The position numbers and the translations under genes are program-made. Under the pieces are notes generated by a model, which did no database searches, was not told the DNA's origin, and saw nothing but the letters and a program-made list of their open reading frames with translations. Shown one piece after another: positions 34,182 to 40,185 of a DNA stretch of 40,185 bases (position 1 is its first letter; each line of letters opens with the position of its first letter). This DNA is from JAWXCB01 sp034440455 (GTDB lineage: Bacteria; Bacteroidota; Bacteroidia; Chitinophagales; CAIOSU01). The stretch is taken from NCBI GenBank assembly GCA_034440455.1, contig JAWXCB010000030.1:1-40185 (forward strand), in the 5' to 3' direction.

Positions 34182-35018
34182 ATGAAACGCCTCCCCCTGT
34201 TCCTTTTACTTTTTATCTCGGTTGCCTGCTTTGCGCAAACGGAAACCTTTCATGATTTCAGAGGCAAGACCCTCTTAGGCGTTGACCTTCCCTTTTCTAC
34301 CTTTTATGGAAAAAAGGTGATGGCGGTGAACACTGCCACCTATTGTTCTTTCACTTATCAATACGAAGAACTTGAATCGCTTTATACAGCGTATCAAGAC
34401 AGCAACTTTATGATTATCGGTTTTCCCTGCAACGATTTTGGTTCACAAGAACCAGGAGCTGATTCTACAATTCTTGAATTTTGCGAAGAAACATACAATA
34501 TTGATTTTCAAATGATGTCGAAAGTGACTGTGCTTGGCGCAAATGCTGATGATGTGTATAAATGGTTACAGCAAGCAAGCAGGAATGGCGTTGCCAATGC
34601 TACGGTCGGTTGGAATTTCAACAAATTTTTGATTGATGAAGCAGGAGGTTGGGTAGCGCATTATCCGAGCACGACTTCTCCGTTTGACCCCGCGATTATT
34701 AATTGGCTGAAGTCGCCAAGCGTTATTCCTCCCGATACAACAGACACAGGGTTGCGTGACGAACTTCAAATTCAATTAATAAGAAATGAAGTGGTGGCAG
34801 GAATGCTCCGGCTTTCGTTTCAAAACCTTCCGAATCATAAGACGACTATTGGCTTGTACTCCGCTTCCGGTCAGTTTATTTCGACCTTGCATGATGGCAT
34901 GCTTGCGAATGGGGAAAATATCACTGCTGACCTGCGTTCTCATTCAAGCGGCATTTATTTTCTTCGGGTGAATAGCAAGCAGGGAAGCAAGTCCTTCCGG
35001 TTTGCGTTGATGAATTAA
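34182..35018 (+). CDS. Exported glutathione peroxidase-like enzyme with T9SS sorting domain
   Basis: A 278-residue two-part protein. Residues 1-19 are a signal peptide (LFISVACFAQ). Residues 20-175 are a GPx-type thioredoxin fold with an intact catalytic tetrad: Cys55 (TATYCSFTYQY), Gln89 (FPCNDFGSQEPG), Trp144 and Asn145 (VGWNFNKFLID). After a Pro/Thr linker (SPSVIPPDTTDTG) the C-terminal 80 residues form a beta-sandwich ending GIYFLRVNSKQGSKSFRFAL, the type A sorting signal recognised by the type IX secretion system. The enzyme is therefore probably displayed on or released from the cell surface, where thioredoxin-like rather than glutathione reductants would be needed. It has its own promoter region. 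Confidence 0.88.
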   Translation: MKRLPLFLLLFISVACFAQTETFHDFRGKTLLGVDLPFSTFYGKKVMAVNTATYCSFTYQYEELESLYTAYQDSNFMIIGFPCNDFGSQEPGADSTILEFCEETYNIDFQMMSKVTVLGANADDVYKWLQQASRNGVANATVGWNFNKFLIDEAGGWVAHYPSTTSPFDPAIINWLKSPSVIPPDTTDTGLRDELQIQLIRNEVVAGMLRLSFQNLPNHKTTIGLYSASGQFISTLHDGMLANGENITADLRSHSSGIYFLRVNSKQGSKSFRFALMN

Positions 35019-35022
35019 TATT

Positions 35023-35394
35023 CTACTTGTTGCGGAGATAAAGCACCAATCTATTATCGGGATAGAGCAGTTGCAAGTCAGTGTCGGTGATATATTTAAT
35101 TACCCATTGCTCTTCGGTGAGTTGATTCTCGTTTGTTATCATCAGCTTGTTGCAATTCTGCAAAAGAAATGTGAGGGTATCGGTTTGTCCTTCCACAAGC
35201 AAACGACCATTGGAGCGGAAAAAGATCGGCTGCGCGGAGTTATCCTGCGGATACCACCATTTTTCGTTTAAATCAAATTCAAAGATGAGGCACGAGGGCT
35301 TCAGGATGCCGTTGTCGAGCGAGCAGGAATGTAAAAGCGCAAGTGAAAAGGACAGTGCAACCAACATCGAAACTCCTCTTATCAATCCCCTCAT
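35023..35394 (-). CDS. Small lipoprotein, unknown function
   Basis: A 123-residue protein with a lipoprotein signal (MLVALSFSLALLHSC, lipobox Cys at about residue 24). The mature part is beta-rich (FEFDLNEKWWYPQDN, FRSNGRLLVEGQTDTLTF, WVIKYITDTDLQLLYPD), similar in style to the many lipocalin-like Bacteroidota lipoproteins (DUF type not identified). It ends tail to tail, 4 bp from the glutathione peroxidase gene. I do not recognise a family with confidence. Confidence 0.65.
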   Translation of the reverse strand: MRGLIRGVSMLVALSFSLALLHSCSLDNGILKPSCLIFEFDLNEKWWYPQDNSAQPIFFRSNGRLLVEGQTDTLTFLLQNCNKLMITNENQLTEEQWVIKYITDTDLQLLYPDNRLVLYLRNK

Positions 35395-35510
35395 ATCAGC
35401 CGGTTTTAGGATAACACAAAATAGACGCGCAGCAGTGGGTTTGATACGTTTTTTACAAGGGGATGTTTCAGGAGTGAATAGCCCTTGTATATTTGTGAGC
35501 GAGGTTTAAA

Positions 35511-35583
35511 TGTCATGGCGGATTCATTCCGCCATCCCCCTATAGAAAACATCAGCGGATGCCGGAACAAGTCCGGCATGACA
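35511..35583. repeat. Double-hairpin (REPIN/MITE-like) repeat upstream of the gamma-carbonic-anhydrase gene
   Basis: Outer ends TGTCATG and CATGACA are inverted. Inside are two hairpins, ATGGCGGA/TCCGCCAT (35515-35535) and ATGCCGGA/TCCGGCAT (35559-35579), both with 5-base loops. The two halves resemble each other in inverted orientation. The motif is the widespread GTCATGCCGGA type of dispersed repeat. It ends 30 bp before the ATG of the next gene. Confidence 0.75.
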
Positions 35584-35613
35584 CACGGATTGAAAGGAAA
35601 TACTTTGAAAATT

Positions 35614-36123
35614 ATGGAAACAACACATTTTGAAAAATTAATGGCGCAAGTGCGCAAAGGAAAAAACGTGTTTATCGCGCAGGGCGCTATTGTGGTTGGT
35701 AACGTGGTGCTGGGCGATGAAGTGTCGGTGTGGTATAATGCAGTGCTGCGCGGTGATTCTGATTTGATAAAGATTGGCAACCGCACGAACATTCAGGACG
35801 GCACGATTATCCACGTTGACCCCGGCACACCCGTTACGGTGGGCGAGGATAACGTGGTGGGGCATCGCGTGATTTTGCATGGATGCACGATTGGGAATAA
35901 CAATCTCATCGGCATGGGTTCAACAATTATGAACAACGTGAAGATTGGCAACTACTGCATCATCGGGGCGAACGCGCTGGTGACGGAAAACACTGTGATA
36001 CCTGATTATTCGATGGTGCTCGGCTCACCAGGCAAAATTGTGAAACAACTGCCCGAAGGCGTGAAGGATATGATTCTGCTGGGCGTGCAGGAATACATCA
36101 TGAAGGCGTCAAAGTATTTATAA
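35614..36123 (+). CDS. Gamma-carbonic anhydrase family protein (YrdA/PaaY type)
   Basis: A 169-residue left-handed beta-helix protein. Hexapeptide repeats run through the middle (VVGNVVLGDEVSVWYNAVLRG, NIQDGTIIHVD, VGHRVILHGCTIGNN, GMGSTIMNNVKIG). The zinc ligands of the family are present: His in IIHVD, His in VGHRV and His in ILHGC. The C-terminal helix LPEGVKDMILLG is typical. The role may be CO2/bicarbonate chemistry or acyl-CoA thioester hydrolysis. I start at ATG 35614; an upstream in-frame extension would be read from the repeat DNA. The next gene begins 3 bp after its stop. Confidence 0.93.
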   Translation: METTHFEKLMAQVRKGKNVFIAQGAIVVGNVVLGDEVSVWYNAVLRGDSDLIKIGNRTNIQDGTIIHVDPGTPVTVGEDNVVGHRVILHGCTIGNNNLIGMGSTIMNNVKIGNYCIIGANALVTENTVIPDYSMVLGSPGKIVKQLPEGVKDMILLGVQEYIMKASKYL

Positions 36124-36126
36124 GGC

Positions 36127-37101
36127 TTGAAAATTCTCCTCATCCGCTTCAGTTCGATAGGCGACATTGTGCTTACAACGCCTGTTATCCGCTGTGTGCA
36201 GCAGCAGTTGGGCGCAGCGGTGCATTATCTCACGAAGCCGCAGTTTAAAGACGTGCTTGTTGGAAATCCTTACATCGAAAAACTGCATTTGCTGGATGAA
36301 AATATCTTCGATACCATCGCAACACTGCGAAAAGAGAAGTTTGATTATGTGCTCGACCTGCATCACAATCAGCGCAGCTTCCTTGTGATGCAATTGTTGT
36401 TTGCAAAAAGCAAATCGCTTAACAAGCAGAACATCGAAAAGTGGCTGATGGTGAATATGAAAGTAAATAAGCTCCTGCCCGTGCATATTGTTGACCGCTA
36501 TCTTGACGTTGCAAAGCCGCTTGGGGTGAAACATGACCAGAATGGGTTGGATTATTTCATTCCGGGAAATGAAGAAGTGCAGAAAAATGAATTACCCGAA
36601 ACGCATCGCAACGGATACATCGGCTGGGTGCTGGCGGCAACGCACAACACGAAGCGCTTTCCCGCGGAAAAGGTGATACATGCATGTAAGAAAATTGAAA
36701 AGCCCATTATCCTGCTCGGAGGAAGAAAGGAAATTCAAGAAGGAGAGGAAATCGCAAGCGCTTCGGGCAGTCATGTGTATAATGCCTGCGGGAAGTTCAG
36801 CATCAACCAATCGGCTTCGATAGTGAAGCAGGCTACCCACATCATCACAAATGATACGGGGCTGATGCACATCGCGGCAGCGTTTCAAAAACCTATCATC
36901 TCGCTCTGGGGAAACACGATTCCTGAGTTTGGGATGTATCCATATTATGGAAACGCAGGAAACAAAGCGGAGATATTGGAAGTACACGGCTTAAAGTGCC
37001 GTCCCTGCTCAAAGATTGGTTTCGCAAAGTGCCCCAAAGGACATTTCAAGTGCATGAATTTGATTGATGAAAATAAAATCGTGGAGTTACTCGCCCGGTA
37101 G
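36127..37101 (+). CDS. Glycosyltransferase family 9 (LPS heptosyltransferase-like)
   Basis: A 324-residue GT-B fold enzyme that would add ADP-heptose or a related sugar to the lipopolysaccharide core on the inner face of the cytoplasmic membrane. The N-domain begins KILLIRFSSIGDIVLTTPVIR, the GT9 start signature. The C-domain has ITNDTGLMHIAAAFQKPIIS and SLWGNTIPE, which bind the nucleotide sugar. A Cys-rich CRPCSKIGFAKCPKGHFKC near the end is common in Bacteroidota members. The start codon appears to be TTG 36127, 3 bp after the carbonic-anhydrase stop, so translation is coupled. The 3' end overlaps the opposite-strand gene by 15 bp. Confidence 0.92.
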   Translation: MKILLIRFSSIGDIVLTTPVIRCVQQQLGAAVHYLTKPQFKDVLVGNPYIEKLHLLDENIFDTIATLRKEKFDYVLDLHHNQRSFLVMQLLFAKSKSLNKQNIEKWLMVNMKVNKLLPVHIVDRYLDVAKPLGVKHDQNGLDYFIPGNEEVQKNELPETHRNGYIGWVLAATHNTKRFPAEKVIHACKKIEKPIILLGGRKEIQEGEEIASASGSHVYNACGKFSINQSASIVKQATHIITNDTGLMHIAAAFQKPIISLWGNTIPEFGMYPYYGNAGNKAEILEVHGLKCRPCSKIGFAKCPKGHFKCMNLIDENKIVELLAR

Positions 37102-37665
37102 CGGCTCCTTCTTTATCATCCGCACGATGAACTCGAGGTCTTTGTTCTCTTCAGGCTTGTATTCTTCCTTCAAATTGTGGTCATAGACCTTCCCTGCAAT
37201 ATTCCAAAAGAAAGCCACCACAGAACCTTTCATGTCTTTCACAATCGTGTAGCAGTTGTTGCCCGTTTCGCGGTTTATGAGTTTGATAAGAATGTGTCCC
37301 TGTGTTTTTGTAAGGTTGCGGATTTCCTTTTCAAACTTTTCGCGCATTTCTTTTTCCTTTTCCTTGATGTATTTTTTCTGCTGGCGTTTCTTATCAATGT
37401 CGGCAAGGTCTGTTTGCATTTCATTGTAAATCTGCACGGCAGTCTGCACGTAAGGATAAACCTTGTAGGTGTTGTTTTTCAGGCGCTCAAAAGCGTGGCG
37501 TTCTTCTTTTGTGGCAAACTGTTTTGAAAATACGCGCACTTCATCAAGCGTAACTGAGGGAATGGTGTCCCCGCCCTGAATTTCAATCGCGGCAAGGTTC
37601 AATTCCTGTGAAAAAGAGTTGAGATGTAAAACAAGAATGGTGAAAAGGAGGAGAAAGGTTTTCAT
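37087..37665 (-). CDS. DUF4294 family secreted protein
   Basis: About 192 residues from ATG 37665, with signal peptide MKTFLLLFTILVLHLNSFSQ. The DUF4294 region begins DTIPSVTLDEVRVFSK and continues LKNNTYKVYPYVQ. A long charged coiled coil follows (KKRQQKKYIKEKEKEMREKF) and then ILIKLINRETGNNCYTIV and FFWNIAGKVYDHNLKEEY. The family is restricted to Bacteroidota and its function is unknown. The stop lies inside the end of the GT9 gene, 15 bp antiparallel, a tight convergent layout. Confidence 0.88.
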   Translation of the reverse strand: MKTFLLLFTILVLHLNSFSQELNLAAIEIQGGDTIPSVTLDEVRVFSKQFATKEERHAFERLKNNTYKVYPYVQTAVQIYNEMQTDLADIDKKRQQKKYIKEKEKEMREKFEKEIRNLTKTQGHILIKLINRETGNNCYTIVKDMKGSVVAFFWNIAGKVYDHNLKEEYKPEENKDLEFIVRMIKKEPLPGE

Positions 37666-37838
37666 TTGAATGGTTTCTGTGTGGAAAATCAAAATCAATA
37701 CCAAACTTTTAACGTAAAGGCATATTAGTCTATTTTGAAAGCAAACTCAAGAATAGTTAGAATTCACCTGCCAAAAGTCAAATTCAGACCTTTCCTAAAA
37801 AGGGAGGGCTTACAGAGTTAGTTTGACCAGTAAAAAAA

Positions 37839-37871
37839 AGCGGACGCTACAGGATAATAGGCACAAGCGGA
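37839..37871 (-). repeat. 33-bp dispersed repeat, copy 2
   Basis: The reverse complement starts and ends with TCCGCT and contains ATCCTGTAGCG. It is 27/33 identical to copy 1 and 29/33 to copy 3. An eight-A run (37832-37839) overlaps its plus-strand left end, so on the minus strand the repeat runs into a T-tract. It lies in the 293-bp gap between DUF4294 and the T9SS protein, which holds no other feature I recognise. Confidence 0.7.
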
Positions 37872-37958
37872 GACATGTCAACCGTATTGTTTGAGATGAA
37901 GGTCGGATTTTGATTGTTCACCAGCCACATCGCATATGTGCTGTTTTCAATCCGGTTG

Positions 37959-39686
37959 TTAGCTCTTGGTAACCTTCCTGTAAGTTGTAGTTCCATCTTT
38001 CAAAGAGATGCGCAGAAGATACAAGCCCGTTGCATACGCTGAAATATCTAATGTTGGTTGATTGAAAAATGTTTGCAGCAATTTCCCGCTCACATCAAAA
38101 ATCTCCGTTTTGAGTAGTGAGTACTGAGTAGCAAGTATTGAGATATGAATAATTCCATCACTTGGGTTTGGAAATATCTTGATACTGCCCTCTTGATTCT
38201 TGATACTTCCTACTCCTACCGTACAATCTTTCACCTCCACAAACACACTGTCTGTTCTGCTTTGACAGCTATATTGTATGCTCGTATCTGTAAAAGTTAC
38301 ATAATACCATCTGCTGCTATCGGGTATTACAAAGGGATGCGACTTAGTTAATGTATCTATGCCCTCAGGAGGACTCCATTGATACTGCACCCCCGGCACG
38401 GCAGGCGAACCGATAAATACTCCTTTCACAGTGGTATCTTCTGAGCAGAGTGTTTGATTTTCTCCGGCAAAGGCTTGGTAGATGCTTAATGCGCCAAGGT
38501 TGTAGTTGGGCATGTTTGGGAGACCAAATGAAGAACGGGAACTATCACCCAGATAAAGTGAATACCGTTGAAATGAACAAGCCAATCCTAATGAATCAGG
38601 ATTTTCAATCACACTAATATTTTGATTGTAATAGTTAAATACATGCGTATTATTGTACAAATTGGAAAGAATTATCTGACCTTGGGGCGTTCTTTGTACT
38701 TGTCCATATTGAACATAGAAATCCGTTTCGATTCGGATTGTTACTTGAGATGATGGAATATTGTTTGCATTTAAGTTGTACTGATACAGCGCGTATCTGT
38801 TATTTCCAAACCCTGAACCTGAAGTTGCTGATACATACATAATATGCCCTGATGATGAAAACTCGCATCCATAAGGATTGATATTATTTGTACCATCCTC
38901 AACTAAACGATAATCTAGCAACTCCCCTTTGCACCTATCAAAATTAAACAACTCAATTTTTTTTTCCATCCAATTAGCTGATGCCAATTGCGTTCCATCT
39001 TTTGAGAAAATCATTTCGCCCGCACCAGCACTTAGTCCACTAATACAGTGCATCGCACCTATATTTTGCGAATCAATTTCAATACTATTATTTGAAATCA
39101 GAATCTTGAAAAATTTATTTACGCAAGGTGATGCCAAATCTTTACGTCTTTCATGAATCAATATCCACCAATCCTTACCATTAGCGTGTCTTACCGCTGC
39201 AATTTTTTCCTCTAATGGCCCATTCAAAAGCAAAGTATTCTTGTTTAATACCAGCAAACTATCTGATTCTTTTTTAATTATGGTATAGTATAGCTGTATA
39301 CAATAGTTATTAGGGCAATCGGTTACTGAAAATTGTTCACTAATCTGAAAAAGATAATAAACATTATTTTCAAACGGAAGAATAATCAACCCATTAGTCA
39401 TACTTCCGTGTACTCTTAAAGTATCTCCTTCAGGTAATGCTTTATGACTTTTATTAAAAAGTTTAAATCTATTTGATTCAAAGCCTACATAAAACAGCAA
39501 TTCCCCATTTTCATCGGAAATCGAAGCATTTACCTCAGAATTATATGCTTTGCTTCTGAATACTTGAAAACTATCTGGATTTGAAAAATTGATTCCTGCG
39601 TTAGCTCCAAAGCACCAGTTATAATCCTGCTGCGCTAAAGAATTTTGAGTTAGAAGAACCCATGTTATCAGGATATTTAATCTCAT
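37959..39686 (-). CDS. T9SS type A sorting domain cargo protein with beta-propeller-like body
   Basis: A 575-residue exported protein. It has a short signal peptide (MRLNILITWVLLTQNSLAQ). A long beta-rich region with repeated blades follows (WCFGANAGINFSN, ISDENGELLFYVGFES, GEMIFSKDGTQLASANWMEK), like the WD40/NHL-type propellers common in Bacteroidota surface proteins. A PKD/gliding-motility-like segment follows (YQWSPPEGIDTL). The C-terminal T9SS signal begins IKIFPNPSDGIIHIS and ends GLYLLRISLKDGTTTYRKV. The binding target is unknown. Its base composition is more AT-rich than its neighbours, consistent with an accessory gene. Confidence 0.85.
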   Translation of the reverse strand: MRLNILITWVLLTQNSLAQQDYNWCFGANAGINFSNPDSFQVFRSKAYNSEVNASISDENGELLFYVGFESNRFKLFNKSHKALPEGDTLRVHGSMTNGLIILPFENNVYYLFQISEQFSVTDCPNNYCIQLYYTIIKKESDSLLVLNKNTLLLNGPLEEKIAAVRHANGKDWWILIHERRKDLASPCVNKFFKILISNNSIEIDSQNIGAMHCISGLSAGAGEMIFSKDGTQLASANWMEKKIELFNFDRCKGELLDYRLVEDGTNNINPYGCEFSSSGHIMYVSATSGSGFGNNRYALYQYNLNANNIPSSQVTIRIETDFYVQYGQVQRTPQGQIILSNLYNNTHVFNYYNQNISVIENPDSLGLACSFQRYSLYLGDSSRSSFGLPNMPNYNLGALSIYQAFAGENQTLCSEDTTVKGVFIGSPAVPGVQYQWSPPEGIDTLTKSHPFVIPDSSRWYYVTFTDTSIQYSCQSRTDSVFVEVKDCTVGVGSIKNQEGSIKIFPNPSDGIIHISILATQYSLLKTEIFDVSGKLLQTFFNQPTLDISAYATGLYLLRISLKDGTTTYRKVTKS

Positions 39687-39689
39687 CGC

Positions 39690-39938
39690 TTACTCTATCT
39701 TAATGATTTTACCTGTAACTTTTAGCTGATTCTGAACCCAAATCTTATAGAGATATACCCCTGAAGAAACTTGTGAGCCGAAAGAAATTGTATTGTTACC
39801 TTCGGAAAGTTGATACTCATTAATCTTCTTACCTGTAATTGTTACAAATTCCAATTTCCCGCTTTCATCTTCATTTAAAGCGATGTTACATTGAGTTGAA
39901 CCCTTTATGAGAGTGGGGTATAAAGTATAGTACGAAAA
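39690..39938 (-). pseudogene. Orphan T9SS sorting-domain fragment
   Basis: The frame reads FSYYTLYPTLIKGSTQCN, then KLEFVTITGKKINEYQLSEG and VSSGVYLYKIWVQNQLKVTG to the stop at 39690. This is a complete type A sorting domain but has no signal peptide or cargo in front of it. Upstream the open frame runs through the 33-bp repeat and into the antisense of the RAYT gene, with no coding character. It is probably the 3' remnant of a secreted protein gene whose 5' part was lost when repeat/RAYT DNA arrived. It sits 3 bp before the next T9SS gene. Confidence 0.65.
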
Positions 39939-40015
39939 TTGTTTTTTGATAGCAGGAGCATTTATTCTTCTCCGCCATGGCGCAAGCATGATGCAAAGCA
40001 TACTGGCGCAAAGCG

Positions 40016-40048
40016 TCCGCTTGTGCCTTTCATCCTTGAGCGTCCGCT
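40016..40048 (+). repeat. 33-bp dispersed repeat, copy 3 (next to RAYT)
   Basis: TCCGCT at both ends, with CATCCTTGAGCG inside; 29/33 identical to copy 2. It ends 49 bp before the RAYT start codon, as expected for a REP-type substrate flanking its own transposase gene. In this copy the GTAG of the others is changed. Confidence 0.7.
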
Positions 40049-40097
40049 CATTTGATAAAACCATATCATCTTTACCTTTTTTCCTAAAATTACTGCT

Positions 40098-40185
40098 ATG
40101 AGCCGGAAATACAAATTCAGGGACAATAGCCAACTTTATTTTGTCAGTTTCGCCACGGTGAACTGGATTGATGTATTCATCCGTA
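40098..40185 (+). CDS. REP-associated tyrosine transposase (RAYT, Y1_Tnp), N-terminal end only
   Basis: From ATG 40098 the 29 codons to the window edge read MSRKYKFRDNSQLYFVSF then ATVNWIDVFIR. This is the characteristic start of Bacteroidota Y1/IS200-like REP-element-mobilising transposases (MSRKYKF...YFVSFATVxWIDVF). The catalytic HUH and Tyr motifs lie outside the window, so activity cannot be judged. The upstream 33-bp repeat supports the RAYT assignment over an ordinary IS200 transposase. Confidence 0.72.
   Translation, partial: MSRKYKFRDNSQLYFVSFATVNWIDVFIR

Noticed and set aside
39939..40133. N-terminal extension of the T9SS tail as a real protein
   Set aside because: The codons cross the 33-bp repeat and the antisense of the RAYT start, with no signal peptide.

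Overview
The window is a chromosomal stretch of a Bacteroidota bacterium. The evidence is type IX secretion (T9SS) sorting domains at the C-termini of secreted proteins, a Bacteroidota-style EF-G paralogue, DUF4294 and DUF4136 proteins, a ccmE whose haem ligand is Cys rather than His, and many start sites without an obvious Shine-Dalgarno. The standard bacterial code applies, because TGA ends many intact genes here. No rRNA, tRNA or CRISPR array was seen. Most of the window is housekeeping or envelope biology, and accessory DNA is concentrated at 27.1-30.1 kb, 32.2-32.5 kb and 37.7-40.2 kb.

Layout. 1-3.0 kb (minus): the nearly complete end of a geranylgeranyl-reductase-family flavoprotein, ogt, a histone-H1-like Lys/Ala-rich protein, and a phosphatidylserine decarboxylase gene interrupted by one in-frame TGA. 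3.1-10.9 kb: the classic divergent pair of penicillin-binding protein 1C (minus) and a giant thioester alpha-2-macroglobulin lipoprotein (plus). 11.0-13.6 kb (minus): a secreted M43/pappalysin-type zinc protease with a Cys-rich Asp repeat and a dockerin-like tail. 13.7-18.9 kb (plus): a tightly coupled chain ccmE - ccmF - DUF2520 - UbiA prenyltransferase - maf, in which every junction overlaps. 18.9-25.1 kb (minus): a small membrane protein, two sensor kinases without a response regulator nearby, and mazG. 25.2-27.1 kb (plus): a DUF4136 lipoprotein with a scrambled middle, an outer-membrane barrel, a strong terminator and a small secreted protein.

27.2-28.4 kb holds a 948-bp IS5-family element with 17-bp terminal inverted repeats. 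Its transposase carries a one-base frameshift, and it abuts a decayed SnoaL/NTF2-like gene. yqgE follows, then about 950 bp of non-coding DNA crowded with different short perfect hairpins and dispersed repeats. Next is an EF-G-like gene that has Tyr instead of the catalytic His in its G3 motif, bracketed by two diverged 62-bp repeats in inverted orientation. 32.5-37.7 kb: a neutral zinc metallopeptidase, an EGF-like lipoprotein, a glutathione peroxidase joined to a T9SS sorting domain, a small lipoprotein, a gamma-carbonic-anhydrase-like protein, a GT9 glycosyltransferase and a DUF4294 protein. 38-40.2 kb: a T9SS cargo protein, an orphan T9SS tail fragment, and at the right edge the start of a REP-associated tyrosine transposase (RAYT).

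The strongest system-level signal is the RAYT together with a three-copy, 33-bp dispersed repeat family (one copy lies 49 bp upstream of the RAYT) and the hairpin cluster at 29.4-29.8 kb. Together they look like a REP/RAYT landscape in a Bacteroidota genome. Other notable points are the EF-G lacking its catalytic His, the exported glutathione peroxidase, and the three coding anomalies (psd, DUF4136, transposase), which are either real lesions or sequence errors.
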